Shown here piece by piece: positions 9,459-18,227 of a DNA stretch of 64,000 bases. How positions within the stretch are numbered: the first letter of the stretch is position 1; each line of letters starts with the position of its first letter. The position numbers and the translations under genes were made by a program. The notes beneath the pieces are model-generated. The model did no database searches, was not told the DNA's origin, and worked only from the letters and a program-made list of their open reading frames with translations. Source of the stretch: Thalassospira profundimaris (GTDB lineage Bacteria; Pseudomonadota; Alphaproteobacteria; Rhodospirillales; Thalassospiraceae); assembly GCF_003326755.1 (NCBI RefSeq), contig NZ_JPWH01000008.1, positions 1 through 64,000 on the forward strand, read 5' to 3'.

Positions 9459-10805
9459 ATGGCATCGGCCGCCGAGCAGCTTGCCGCGAACCTGAACTGG
9501 TCGTCTTTTTCCAAGGCGACAGAGCTTAAAAAGCGTATCTGGTTCACTTTGGGGGCGCTTATTGTTTATCGTCTGGGAACCTATATTCCCGTTCCTGGCG
9601 TGGATCCGTCCATTCTTGCTGATATTTTCAAGCAGAATGCGGGTGGTGTCCTTGGCATGTTCGACATGTTCGCAGGTGGCGCATTAAGCCGCATGACGAT
9701 CTTTGCTCTGAACATCATGCCCTACATCTCGGCTTCAATTATTATTCAGTTGATGACCACCGTTTCACCGACTCTTGAGCAATATAAAAAAGAGGGTGAG
9801 CAGGGTCGCAAAAAGATTAATCAATATACCCGCTATTTGACGGTTGTGATTGCAACGGTTCAGGCCTGGGGCATTGCCGTTGGCCTTGAAAGCATGTCAG
9901 GCTCGATGGGGGCTGCGGTTCATGAACCGGGTATGTTCTTCCGGCTGATTGCTGTTGTTACGCTGGTTGGCGGTACCATGTTCCTGATGTGGCTGGGCGA
10001 GCAGGTCACACAGCGCGGTATCGGGAATGGTATTTCCCTGATCATTTTCACCGGTATTGTTGCCAACCTGCCGCGTGCCATTGCCGGAACGCTGGAACTG
10101 GGACGTACCGGTGCGCTCTCTGCGCTGGTCATTGTCGCCATTGTCGTGATGGCGGTTGCGGTCATTGCCTTTATCGTGTTCATGGAACGCGCCCAGCGCC
10201 GGGTGCTGATCCAGTATCCGAAACGCCAGGTTGGCATGAAGGTGATGGAAGGGCAGAGTTCCCATCTGCCGCTCAAGATCAACACCGCCGGTGTGATCCC
10301 GCCGATTTTCGCAAGCTCGCTGCTGTTGATGCCGCTGTCGGTTGCCCAGTTCACCGCTGGTGCGGATGCCCCGGCATGGTTGACGAGTGTGACGGCCGTG
10401 CTGGGTCGGGGACAGCCGCTTTATATTGCGCTTTATATTGCCCTGATCGTGTTTTTCTCGTTCTTCTATACCGCTGTGGTCTTTAACCCGGATGATACGG
10501 CGGACAATCTGAAGAAGCATGGCGGCTTTATTCCCGGCATTCGTCCCGGCAAGAATACCGCTGCCCATCTTGATTTTATTCTGACCCGCCTGACGGTTTT
10601 GGGTGCCGCGTATCTGGCTTTTGTGTGTATTCTGCCAGAATTGCTGATCGCGGAATGGTCGGTGCCATTCTACTTTGGTGGGACTAGCCTGCTGATCGTT
10701 GTCACGGTAACGATGGATACTGTTGCACAGATTCAGTCACACATGCTGGCCCATCAGTATGAAGGCCTGATCAAGAAATCGAAACTGCGCGGACGCCGCC
10801 GCTAA
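9459..10805 (+). CDS. secY: Preprotein translocase subunit SecY
   Basis: Central channel of the SecYEG inner-membrane translocon. The 448-residue protein has the ten-helix SecY pattern; recognisable blocks include [12 protein letters not shown] in helix 1 region, [14 protein letters not shown] (plug region), [10 protein letters not shown] and the C-terminal [23 protein letters not shown] cytosolic loop. The ATG at 9459 follows GGGAG at 9446-9450; an open extension to 9411 would add 16 residues overlapping the intergenic hairpin and is rejected. It is followed 32 bases later by adk. Confidence 0.96.
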   Translation: MASAAEQLAANLNWSSFSKATELKKRIWFTLGALIVYRLGTYIPVPGVDPSILADIFKQNAGGVLGMFDMFAGGALSRMTIFALNIMPYISASIIIQLMTTVSPTLEQYKKEGEQGRKKINQYTRYLTVVIATVQAWGIAVGLESMSGSMGAAVHEPGMFFRLIAVVTLVGGTMFLMWLGEQVTQRGIGNGISLIIFTGIVANLPRAIAGTLELGRTGALSALVIVAIVVMAVAVIAFIVFMERAQRRVLIQYPKRQVGMKVMEGQSSHLPLKINTAGVIPPIFASSLLLMPLSVAQFTAGADAPAWLTSVTAVLGRGQPLYIALYIALIVFFSFFYTAVVFNPDDTADNLKKHGGFIPGIRPGKNTAAHLDFILTRLTVLGAAYLAFVCILPELLIAEWSVPFYFGGTSLLIVVTVTMDTVAQIQSHMLAHQYEGLIKKSKLRGRRR

Positions 10806-10837
10806 GACTGGTGCCGCGCGACTATCAGGGGGTAACG

Positions 10838-11482
10838 ATGAACATTATCCTTCTTGGCCCGCCCGGTGCCGGCAAAGGGACCCAGGCCAAGCGGCTTGAA
10901 ACGGGTCGCGGGATGATACAGCTTTCAACCGGCGACATGCTGCGTGCCGCAGTTGCCGCCGGAACCGAACTTGGAAAACAGGCCCAGAAGGTCATGGATG
11001 CGGGCAATCTCGTTTCCGATGATCTGATGATCGGTCTGATTTCCGAACGTCTCGACCAGGATGATACCAAGGGTGGTTTTATCCTGGACGGTTTTCCACG
11101 CACCACAGCCCAGGCGGAAGCCCTGGACAAGATGCTGGAACAAAAAGGCCTTGAGTTGGATTACGTGATTGAATTGCGCGTCGATGATGCCGCCCTTGTG
11201 CGTCGTATTGTTGGCCGTTATACCTGTGCCAAATGCGGTCAGGGCTATCATGACGAATTCCAGAAGCCCAAGGTCGAAGGTGTTTGCGACGCATGTGGCA
11301 GCACCGAATTTAAGCGTCGCGCAGACGACAACGCCGAAACGGTCACGTCGCGACTGGAAGCCTATCACAGGCAGACAGCGCCTATCATTCCTTACTACGA
11401 GAAGGAAGGTAAGCTGAAAACAGTTGACGGCATGGCTGAAATCGACGAAGTTACGCGCGAGATTGAAGCCATCCTGGGGTAA
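10838..11482 (+). CDS. adk: Adenylate kinase with zinc-type LID
   Basis: Converts AMP and ATP to two ADP in the cytosol. The 214-residue long-form enzyme has the P-loop [10 protein letters not shown] at residues 7-16, the AMP-binding STGDMLR and the [10 protein letters not shown] block. The LID domain carries two cysteine pairs (CAKC and CDAC, about residues 129-155), the arrangement that binds structural zinc in many bacteria, unlike the cysteine-free LID of E. coli. CAGGGGG at 10826-10832 supports the ATG. Location between secY and rpsM is typical of alphaproteobacteria. Confidence 0.95.
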   Translation: MNIILLGPPGAGKGTQAKRLETGRGMIQLSTGDMLRAAVAAGTELGKQAQKVMDAGNLVSDDLMIGLISERLDQDDTKGGFILDGFPRTTAQAEALDKMLEQKGLELDYVIELRVDDAALVRRIVGRYTCAKCGQGYHDEFQKPKVEGVCDACGSTEFKRRADDNAETVTSRLEAYHRQTAPIIPYYEKEGKLKTVDGMAEIDEVTREIEAILG

Positions 11483-11602
11483 TTTCCCGGGCTGGTCGTT
11501 TATTGTTTGGCGGGTTGGCACTTGCTGGCCCGCTTTGCATCTGCGATTGGCCCCAAAGGATCTGCCCGAGGGTTTGTTAACAGGAAACAGGAGTCTCACA
11601 CA

Positions 11603-11971
11603 GTGGCTCGTATTGCTGGCGTAAATATCCCGACCGCGAAGCGCGTCGAGATTGCGCTTACCTACATCACCGGTATTGGTCCGGCGAAAGCTAAAGAAAT
11701 TTGCTCGAAAGTTGGTATCGAAGCGCAAACCCGCGTTCACCAGCTGAGCGACGATCAGGTTCTTCGTGTTCGCGAAGTCATCGACGCCGATTATGTCGTT
11801 GAAGGTGACCTGCGTCGTGAAACCGCTATGAACATCAAACGTCTGATGGATCTGGGCTGCTATCGTGGCCTGCGTCATCGTCGTGGTCTCCCGGTGCGCG
11901 GTCAGCGTACCCACACCAATGCCCGCACCCGTAAGGGCCCGGCTAAGCCGATTGCTGGCAAGAAGAAGTAA
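11603..11971 (+). CDS. rpsM: 30S ribosomal protein S13
   Basis: Small-subunit head protein forming inter-subunit bridges and contacting P-site tRNA. The 122-residue product begins [21 protein letters not shown] and ends with [20 protein letters not shown], both diagnostic. The start is GTG at 11603, with ACAGGAG at 11587-11593; the frame is open further upstream but that extension has no family similarity. The 120 bases between adk and this gene hold a weak GCGGG/CCCGC hairpin (11510-11533) and no gene. rpmJ (L36), often found here, is absent. Confidence 0.95.
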   Translation: MARIAGVNIPTAKRVEIALTYITGIGPAKAKEICSKVGIEAQTRVHQLSDDQVLRVREVIDADYVVEGDLRRETAMNIKRLMDLGCYRGLRHRRGLPVRGQRTHTNARTRKGPAKPIAGKKK

Positions 11972-11986
11972 GGTAGGGGAACGACA

Positions 11987-12379
11987 ATGGCAAAAGCACC
12001 TCAGACTCGTGTGCGTCGCCGCGAGCGTAAGAATATTACGAACGGCATTGCGCATGTGAATGCAACGTTCAACAACACCATGATCACCATCACCGACGTT
12101 CAGGGCAACACCATTGCCTGGTCGACCGCTGGTGGCATGGGTTTCCGTGGTTCGCGTAAATCCACGCCTTATGCAGCACAGATCGCTGCTGAAGATGCTG
12201 GTAAAAAAGCCGCCGAACACGGCATGAAAACGCTTGAAGTCGAAGTCAAGGGCCCGGGTTCAGGGCGTGAGTCGGCTTTGCGCGCATTGCAGGCAGTCGG
12301 CTTTACCGTTACGTCGATCAAAGACGTAACGCCGATTCCGCACAATGGTTGCCGTCCGCGCAAGCGTCGTCGCGTCTAA
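11987..12379 (+). CDS. rpsK: 30S ribosomal protein S11
   Basis: Platform protein of the 30S subunit lining the mRNA exit. The 130-residue product has the conserved block [32 protein letters not shown] and the C-terminal [19 protein letters not shown], essentially invariant. AGGTAGGGG precedes the ATG. Followed by the two-hairpin spacer ahead of rpoA. Confidence 0.97.
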   Translation: MAKAPQTRVRRRERKNITNGIAHVNATFNNTMITITDVQGNTIAWSTAGGMGFRGSRKSTPYAAQIAAEDAGKKAAEHGMKTLEVEVKGPGSGRESALRALQAVGFTVTSIKDVTPIPHNGCRPRKRRRV

Positions 12380-12408
12380 TCGCGCCGATCTGCGGACGAC
12401 CCGCGTAT

Positions 12409-12462
12409 AGGCCCGGGCAACCGGGCCTGTTCGCGTTTCTCGTTGGGGTGCGCTTCACCCCA
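12409..12462 (+). promoter_or_regulatory. Two adjacent hairpins between rpsK and rpoA
   Basis: The first is a perfect 8-bp stem AGGCCCGG/CCGGGCCT (12409-12416, 12421-12428) closed by a GCAA tetraloop of the stable GNRA class. The second is a 7-bp stem TGGGGTG/CACCCCA (12444-12450, 12456-12462). Neither is followed by a uridine run, so they are unlikely to terminate transcription efficiently; an mRNA stability or processing role in the alpha operon is possible but inferred. Confidence 0.5.
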
Positions 12463-12497
12463 CATTACCCTAGGCTCCAGTTGCGAAGGTGGGTCTC

Positions 12498-13514
12498 GTG
12501 ATTCAGAAGAACTGGCAGGAACTGATTAAGCCGACGAAGCTTGATGTTACCCCGGGTACGGACGCCAGCCGCGTCGGTACGATCGTGGCTGAACCGCTGG
12601 AGCGCGGTTTTGGTCAGACCCTGGGCAACGCGCTGCGTCGCATTCTGCTGTCGTCACTCCAGGGTTCGGCAGTGACTGCAATCCAGATCGATGGCGTTTT
12701 GCACGAATTCTCGTCGATTCCCGGGGTCCGGGAAGATGTTACCGACATCATCCTGAACATCAAGACTCTGGGTGTGCGTATGCACGCTGAAGGTCCCAAG
12801 AAAATGACCCTGAAGGCGACTGGCCCCGGTGCCGTCACCGCAGGTCAGATCGAAACCGGTGCGGATATTGAAATCCTCAATCCGGGTCTTGAGCTGTGCC
12901 ATCTTGATGATGGTGCCACGCTCAACATCGAATTTACCGTTGAAAACGGCAAGGGCTATGTTGCTGCGACTGCGCACCGCTCTGCCGATGCACCGATTGG
13001 CCTGATCCCGATCGATGCGATTTTCAGCCCGATCCGCAAGGTCGCCTACAAGGTTGAAAACACCCGTGTTGGCCAGGATACCGATTTCGACAAACTGTCG
13101 ATCACCGTTGAAACCAACGGTTCGGTAACGCCGGAAGACTCGGTCGCCCTTGCTGCGCGCATTCTGCAGGACCAGTTGTCGCTGTTCGTTAACTTTGAAG
13201 AACCCGAAGCGGTTGTCGAAGAGAAGAAAGAAGACGAACTGCCGTTTAACAAAAACCTGCTGCGCAAGGTTGATGAACTTGAACTGTCTGTTCGTTCGGC
13301 AAACTGCCTGAAGAACGACAACATCATCTATATCGGGGATCTTGTTCAGAAGTCCGAAGCAGAAATGCTCCGCACCCCGAACTTTGGTCGTAAATCGCTC
13401 AACGAAATCAAAGACGTGCTCGCTCAGATGGGCCTGCATCTCGGGATGGAAGTTGGCGGTTGGCCGCCCGAAAATATCGAAGATCTGGCACGCAAGTTTG
13501 AAGACCCGTTCTAA
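12498..13514 (+). CDS. rpoA: RNA polymerase alpha subunit
   Basis: Scaffold subunit of RNA polymerase. The 338-residue protein has the alpha-NTD (about 1-230) with [30 protein letters not shown] content for dimerisation, a charged linker (VEEKKEDE) and the alpha-CTD (about 250-325) that binds UP elements and activators, ending in a block containing [11 protein letters not shown]. Two in-frame GTG codons compete (12489, 12498); the second gives the family start [11 protein letters not shown] and has GAAGG at 12485-12489, so it is chosen. Confidence 0.96.
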   Translation: MIQKNWQELIKPTKLDVTPGTDASRVGTIVAEPLERGFGQTLGNALRRILLSSLQGSAVTAIQIDGVLHEFSSIPGVREDVTDIILNIKTLGVRMHAEGPKKMTLKATGPGAVTAGQIETGADIEILNPGLELCHLDDGATLNIEFTVENGKGYVAATAHRSADAPIGLIPIDAIFSPIRKVAYKVENTRVGQDTDFDKLSITVETNGSVTPEDSVALAARILQDQLSLFVNFEEPEAVVEEKKEDELPFNKNLLRKVDELELSVRSANCLKNDNIIYIGDLVQKSEAEMLRTPNFGRKSLNEIKDVLAQMGLHLGMEVGGWPPENIEDLARKFEDPF

Positions 13515-13692
13515 GACGGGGCTTCGGCCTGCGGGTCGATATGGAACGCGTTCTGCGGTCCAGCATGCAGGGTGAATAATCATCCTGCCGGGCAGAGTTG
13601 CCCACACCGTACGTGCATGACCTGGTTTCAGGGTGGCGTTACGGTTTCACAATCGGTTTCGCGCGCGAAGCCAAGCCAGAAGGAGAGTATCC

Positions 13693-14121
13693 ATGCGTCA
13701 CGGTATGCAAGGCCGTAAACTCAATCGGACGAAGTCCCATCGTAAGGCAATGTTTGCCAACATGGCTGTTTCGTTGATCACTCACGAACAGATCAAGACG
13801 ACTCTTCCGAAGGCCAAAGATCTTCGCCCGTATGTCGAAAAACTGATTACGCTGGGCAAGCGGGGCGACCTGCATGCACGCCGTCAGGCACTTTCGACCC
13901 TGCGTGATGAAGCGGCTGTTGCCAAGTTGTTCGGTGAAGTTGCCGAACGCTACAAGGAACGCAGTGGTGGTTACACCCGCGTTCTTAAAGCCGGCTTCCG
14001 TTACGGCGATGCGGCTCCGGTTGCACTGATCGAACTTGTCGATCGTGATCCGGAAGCAAAAGGTGCGGCTGACCGTGCCCGCCTCGAAGCAGAGGGCGAA
14101 GCTGAAGGTTCGGATGAATAA
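13693..14121 (+). CDS. rplQ: 50S ribosomal protein L17
   Basis: Large-subunit protein at the exit-tunnel rim. The 142-residue product starts [17 protein letters not shown], has the block [25 protein letters not shown] and [18 protein letters not shown], and ends in an acidic tail (last 20 residues). AAGGAGAG at 13679-13686 fixes the ATG; the upstream open frame to 13633 is not conserved. It is the last gene of the ribosomal run. The 178 bases between rpoA and this gene contain no gene that I can see. Confidence 0.95.
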   Translation: MRHGMQGRKLNRTKSHRKAMFANMAVSLITHEQIKTTLPKAKDLRPYVEKLITLGKRGDLHARRQALSTLRDEAAVAKLFGEVAERYKERSGGYTRVLKAGFRYGDAAPVALIELVDRDPEAKGAADRARLEAEGEAEGSDE

Positions 14122-14149
14122 GTCCAGACCCTTGGCCGAAGAAACAAAG

Positions 14150-14182
14150 ACGGGTGGTGCCTTGGCATCGCCCGTTTTTTTT
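14150..14182 (+). terminator. Intrinsic terminator of the ribosomal gene run
   Basis: Stem ACGGG-GGTGCC pairs with GGCATC-CCCGT (one G-U pair, one mismatch on each arm) around a two-base loop, followed directly by eight T residues at 14175-14182. It begins 28 bases after the rplQ stop and is the only strong terminator since the window start. Confidence 0.85.
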
Positions 14183-14478
14183 GGCTTTTGCATTGGTGGC
14201 GGGCCTGAAGGTGGCGCGCCGGGCTGTATGTGATGGGCCGGGTGATTGCATATCAATAGATTGGGGTGGAACAGACAGGACGATGGTTGCAGGGACGGGC
14301 ATTTGGTCCTAAATCTGGTATGTCCCAGGGGTTTCACCATCCGCGCATGTCTTCCGGTTTGTTCATTGACGTCATACCTGTTTTTGCATGTATGGCGTGC
14401 CCGCCGATAAACTTGCTGTCTTGCAGTGCATATAACCGGTAAAATCGGCAGCGCGGGGGAAAGCCACCCATCACAAGC
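14183..14478. other. Gene-free spacer upstream of the Do-type protease
   Basis: No coding region is supported here. It must hold the promoter of the protease gene. A TTGACG at about 14367 with a downstream TGTATG, and a CTTG-type element near 14408 followed by CATATAA, were considered, but spacing is imperfect for either a sigma-70 or a heat-shock promoter, so no promoter is called. Confidence 0.4.
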
Positions 14479-15936
14479 ATGGAAGAGAGAAACGTGCAGG
14501 CAAAAAAGATCGGAATGTTCGTACTGGCACTGTCAATGGGGATGGCAGTGCTGGCCGGGGGGCTTCATCATCAGGCATTGGCATCAGAGCGGCGATTGCC
14601 CACAAGCGATGCCGAAATAAAGATGTCGTTTTCACCTTTGGTCAAGCAGACAGCGCCAACGGTGGTCAATATCTTTACCAAAAAGGTTGTGACGTCACGT
14701 CCGGCCAATCCTTTTATGAATGATCCGTTTTTCAACCAGTTTTTTGGCAACCGGTTTGGTGGCGCTTTTGGTGCGCCGCGCCAGCGGGTGGAACGGTCGC
14801 TCGGATCCGGGGTGATTGTGTCGTCTGATGGCACAATCGTCACCAACCGCCATGTGATTGACGGTGCAAGCGAAATTCGTGTGGTGCTGCATGACCGCCG
14901 CGAATTTGACGCCAAGCTGGTCGGGGCGGACGAACGGACCGACCTTGCAGTGCTGAAGTTGCAGGATGTGCACGATGCTTTGCCAACCATCAAACTTGGC
15001 AATTCGGACGACGTTGAAGTTGGTGATTTGGTGCTGGCCATTGGCAACCCGTTTGGGGTGGGGCAAACCGTGACCAGCGGCATTGTTTCCGCCCTGGCAC
15101 GGGCCGGTGTGACCGGGCAGGATTACCAGTCCTTTATCCAGACCGATGCCGCTATTAACCCGGGCAATTCCGGTGGTGCGCTGATTGACATGAATGGCGA
15201 TCTGATCGGCGTAAATTCCGCGATTTTTACCAAATCGGGCGGGTCGAACGGCATTGGTTTCGCCATTCCGGTTAATATGGTCAAGGTGGTGATGCGCGGG
15301 CTGATCAGTGGTGATTTGCGTCGCCCGTGGCTTGGCGCATCGGGGCAAACCGTTACCGCCGATTTGGCCCGTTCGCTGGAACTGGAGCGTCCGGGCGGCG
15401 TGTTGATCAATGCGATTCATCCAGACAGTCCTGCCCGTCGCGCCGGGTTGAAGGCGGGCGATGTTGTGGTGGCGGTAAACGGGCTGGAGGTTGATGACCC
15501 CAATAGCCTGCGGTTCCGCATTGCAACCCTGGAACCCAAAGGACAGGCGGTGTTGACGATTATCCGCAGTGGCAGCAAGCAGGACGTCTCCGTGCCGTTG
15601 GAAGTTGCGCCTGAAGTGCCGGCCCGCGATGAAACAGTGATCAAAACCCGTAGCCCCTTTGCCGGTGCCAAGGTTGCCAATGTGAATCCGGCCCTGGCCG
15701 ACGAGTTGGGCATTGATACGCTGACAAGCGGGGTGATTGTACTGGACGTTGCGTCCAATAGTTTGGCACGCCAGGCCAATCTGAAACCGGGTGATCTGAT
15801 TACCGAGGTTAATAAAACCCGTATTGGCAGTGTGGCAGATTTGATGTCCGTTCTGCGCAAGGGGGAAAAGGGCCGCAACTGGTCTGTTGCGGTAAAACGG
15901 GATGGCAAAATCCTGACCGCGGATTACACCCTCTGA
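14479..15936 (+). CDS. Periplasmic Do-type serine endoprotease (DegP/DegQ family)
   Basis: Periplasmic protease/chaperone of the HtrA family that degrades misfolded envelope proteins. The 485-residue precursor has an N-terminal hydrophobic signal segment (about 11-36, cleavage near ALA-SE), a trypsin-like domain with catalytic H125 (TNRHVIDG), D155 (RTDLAVLK) and S231 (GNSGGA), then two PDZ domains (about 285-375 and 395-480). A GTG at 14494, with AGAGAG before it, is an alternative start that would shorten the signal peptide by five residues. A phenylalanine- and asparagine-rich loop (about 75-100) matches the LA loop of the family. It stands alone between two terminators. Whether it is DegP-like or DegQ-like cannot be decided by eye. 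Confidence 0.92.
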   Translation: MEERNVQAKKIGMFVLALSMGMAVLAGGLHHQALASERRLPTSDAEIKMSFSPLVKQTAPTVVNIFTKKVVTSRPANPFMNDPFFNQFFGNRFGGAFGAPRQRVERSLGSGVIVSSDGTIVTNRHVIDGASEIRVVLHDRREFDAKLVGADERTDLAVLKLQDVHDALPTIKLGNSDDVEVGDLVLAIGNPFGVGQTVTSGIVSALARAGVTGQDYQSFIQTDAAINPGNSGGALIDMNGDLIGVNSAIFTKSGGSNGIGFAIPVNMVKVVMRGLISGDLRRPWLGASGQTVTADLARSLELERPGGVLINAIHPDSPARRAGLKAGDVVVAVNGLEVDDPNSLRFRIATLEPKGQAVLTIIRSGSKQDVSVPLEVAPEVPARDETVIKTRSPFAGAKVANVNPALADELGIDTLTSGVIVLDVASNSLARQANLKPGDLITEVNKTRIGSVADLMSVLRKGEKGRNWSVAVKRDGKILTADYTL

Positions 15937-15947
15937 TGAAATAATCT

Positions 15948-15987
15948 GGGTATTCCGGCGCTTTTTGCTGTCGGAATACCCGTTTTT
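15948..15987 (+). terminator. Intrinsic terminator after the protease gene
   Basis: Perfect 10-bp stem GGGTATTCCG (15948-15957) and CGGAATACCC (15972-15981) with a 14-base loop, followed by GTTTTTC. It lies 11 bases after the stop codon and separates the protease from rarA. Confidence 0.85.
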
Positions 15988-16032
15988 CTGCGGGAATTGC
16001 AGATGGTGGGTGCGAAAGGGTATAAGGCAGGC

Positions 16033-17343
16033 ATGGTATCATTATTTGAAAGTCAGGTTGCCCGCCCGCTGGCAGATCGTTTGCGCCCCCGCAAACTGAC
16101 CGAAATCGTCGGGCAGGATCATCTTTTTGGCGATGACGGGCCCTTGACCCGCATGACGCAAACCGGGCGTGTCCCCTCGGTTATTCTGTGGGGCCCACCG
16201 GGATGTGGCAAAACCACGCTGGCCCGGTTGATGGCGGATATTGCCGATATGGCGTTCGAGCCGCTCTCGGCCATTTTTTCCGGCGTGGCGGACTTGCGCA
16301 AGGTGTTTGACCGGGCGCGGGGCCGTCGCGCCACCGGGGCCAGTACGCTGCTGTTTGTGGATGAAATCCATCGTTTCAATAAGGCCCAGCAGGACAGTTT
16401 CCTGCCCTATGTTGAAGACGGCACCATCACGCTGATTGGGGCAACCACCGAAAACCCTTCCTTTGAGCTGAATGCCGCCCTGTTGTCGCGCTGTCAGGTG
16501 CTTGTGCTCAAACGGCTGGATGATCCGGCGCTAGAAGAGCTTTTGAAACGCAGCGAAAGCGAGATGGGGTTTGATCTGCCGGTAACGGCGGAGGCCCGCA
16601 CGACCCTTCGCGCGATGGCCGATGGCGACGGGCGTTATTTGCTGAACATGGCCGAAGAGCTGTTTATGCTGCCCGCCAGCGATGACGGCCCGCTGGGTGT
16701 GGCAGAACTTTCGCGCGTGATCCAAAAGCGGATGCCGATTTACGACAAGGGCGATGACAGCCATTACAACCTGATCAGTGCGCTGCATAAATCGGTACGT
16801 GGATCGGACCCGGATGCGGCATTGTACTGGTATAACCGGATGCTGATGGGCGGCGAGGACCCCAAATATGTCGCGCGGCGTTTGTTGCGCATGGCGATTG
16901 AGGATATTGGCCTTGCCGACCCGCAGGCGCAGCAAATTTGCCTGGGGGCCTGGCAAACTTACGAACGGCTGGGCAGCCCCGAAGGTGAACTTGCCCTGGC
17001 CCAGGCCGTGATTTATCTGGCATTGGCCCCCAAATCCAATGCCGGGTATAATGCCTATAATCATTCTGCCCGTGTCGCACGCGATACCGGGTCGTTAGCG
17101 CCACCGGCCCATATTTTGAATGCGCCAACAAAACTTATGAAGGATATTGGTTACGGGCAGGGATATGCCTATGACCATGACCAGGAAGACGGTTTTTCCG
17201 GTCAGAACTATTTTCCCGATGGCATGCGCCGCCAGCAGTTTTACGATCCGGTGGAACGCGGCTTTGAGCGCGATTTGCGTAAAAGGGTGGATTATTTCGC
17301 CAAACTGCGCCGGGAGCGGCAAAAACGCACACCGGATGAGTGA
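16033..17343 (+). CDS. rarA: Replication-associated recombination protein RarA (MgsA), AAA+ ATPase
   Basis: Clamp-loader-like ATPase acting at stalled replication forks. The 436-residue protein has Walker A GPPGCGKT at residues 54-61, Walker B LLFVDEIH at 106-113, sensor GATTENP at 136-142, and the family C-terminal region with NLISALHKSVRGSDPDAALYW and a block containing PKSNAGYNAY. The ATG at 16033 follows AAGGCAG; the open frame to 15997 overlaps the upstream terminator region and is not used. Transcribed on its own between two intergenic control regions. Confidence 0.93.
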   Translation: MVSLFESQVARPLADRLRPRKLTEIVGQDHLFGDDGPLTRMTQTGRVPSVILWGPPGCGKTTLARLMADIADMAFEPLSAIFSGVADLRKVFDRARGRRATGASTLLFVDEIHRFNKAQQDSFLPYVEDGTITLIGATTENPSFELNAALLSRCQVLVLKRLDDPALEELLKRSESEMGFDLPVTAEARTTLRAMADGDGRYLLNMAEELFMLPASDDGPLGVAELSRVIQKRMPIYDKGDDSHYNLISALHKSVRGSDPDAALYWYNRMLMGGEDPKYVARRLLRMAIEDIGLADPQAQQICLGAWQTYERLGSPEGELALAQAVIYLALAPKSNAGYNAYNHSARVARDTGSLAPPAHILNAPTKLMKDIGYGQGYAYDHDQEDGFSGQNYFPDGMRRQQFYDPVERGFERDLRKRVDYFAKLRRERQKRTPDE

Positions 17344-17372
17344 TTAGGCACTTTCTGGAAACAAATATGTGC

Positions 17373-17428
17373 ACTATCAATGGATAGTCCCAAGGCTGGA
17401 AATTGATATTTTGCGGTCATATCAATTT
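17373..17428. promoter_or_regulatory. Tandem palindromes upstream of the azoreductase (operator candidates)
   Basis: Two perfect inverted repeats: ACTATC-AATG-GATAGT at 17373-17388, and AAATTGATAT (17400-17409) with ATATCAATTT (17419-17428). The second ends 22 bases before the azoreductase ATG, where it would overlap the promoter or the start of the transcript. Azoreductase/quinone reductase genes are often controlled by redox-sensing regulators binding such sites, but no regulator gene is adjacent. Confidence 0.5.
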
Positions 17429-17449
17429 ACCCAGACTGGAGACTCTTTC

Positions 17450-18055
17450 ATGAGCACCATTTTGCATATCGATCCGTCCGTAAACGGTGAGAATTCCAAA
17501 AGCCGCCAGCTTGCGCTGAAACTGATCGAGCGCATGAAAGCAGCGGATCCGTCAGCAACGGTGACTTCGCGCGTGCTGGATGCCAATGTTGCACCGGCCA
17601 TCAATGGCGATGTTGTTGGCGCTTATTATACCCCGGCTGACAGCCGCAGCGACGCGCAGAAGGCTCTTTTGGCGACATCCGATGCGCTGGTCGCCGAATT
17701 GCAGGCTGCTGACGCCGTGGTGATCGGGGTTCCGATGTACAATTTTGCTGTTCCGTCCACGCTGAAGGCCTGGAACGACATGGTTGCGCGCGTTGGTGTG
17801 ACCTTTAATTATACCGAAAACGGCCCGATTGGCGCGCTTGCTGGTAAAAAGGCTTATCTGGTTGTTTCCACCGGTGGCGTTCCCGTCAACAGCCCGGCTG
17901 ACTTTGCCACGCCCTACATGAAGCAGTTCCTGGCATTCCTGGGCATTACCGATGTCACCGTGATCGAGGCAGCCGGTTTTGCCGTTGATGCAGAACAGGC
18001 AATGGCCGCTGGTCTGGCCGCTGTTGAAGCTGCCGAACTGCCCAAAGCAGCCTGA
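17450..18055 (+). CDS. azoR: FMN-dependent NADH-azoreductase (AzoR/AcpD family)
   Basis: Flavodoxin-fold enzyme that reduces quinones and azo compounds with NADH. The 201-residue protein has the family N-terminus ILHIDPSVNGENSKSR for FMN phosphate binding, the PMYNFAVPSTLKAW(N)D motif around residues 94-109 for the isoalloxazine ring, and VVSTGGVP later. Full family length. The ATG at 17450 has GGAGA at about 17438; the open frame upstream runs through the palindromes and is rejected. Likely monocistronic and inducible through the upstream inverted repeats. Confidence 0.93.
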   Translation: MSTILHIDPSVNGENSKSRQLALKLIERMKAADPSATVTSRVLDANVAPAINGDVVGAYYTPADSRSDAQKALLATSDALVAELQAADAVVIGVPMYNFAVPSTLKAWNDMVARVGVTFNYTENGPIGALAGKKAYLVVSTGGVPVNSPADFATPYMKQFLAFLGITDVTVIEAAGFAVDAEQAMAAGLAAVEAAELPKAA

Positions 18056-18106
18056 CTGTAGATGAAATAGTGCATCTCCGGCCTATTGGACGGTGAATGG
18101 CATATA

Positions 18107-18140
18107 AAAAGACCGGTATGTTTGCGCATGCCGGTCTTTT
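18107..18140. terminator. Bidirectional terminator between azoR and the deacylase
   Basis: Perfect 10-bp stem AAAAGACCGG (18107-18116) and CCGGTCTTTT (18131-18140) with a 14-base loop. The A run on one side and T run on the other allow it to act on both strands, serving the convergent azoR and TRAP/deacylase operon, although the stop of the latter is 88 bases away. Confidence 0.8.
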
Positions 18141-18227
18141 GTTTGGTACGCTCTGCATGGTCCATTCTCGAGGGTGCAATTCCCACCGTAAGCAGGTCTG
18201 GGATCGGCCCCTATGCCGATATGCAAA

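Noticed and set aside
12380-12497. Terminator between rpsK and rpoA
   Set aside because: The hairpins are strong but lack a following T run, so they are listed as regulatory structures instead.
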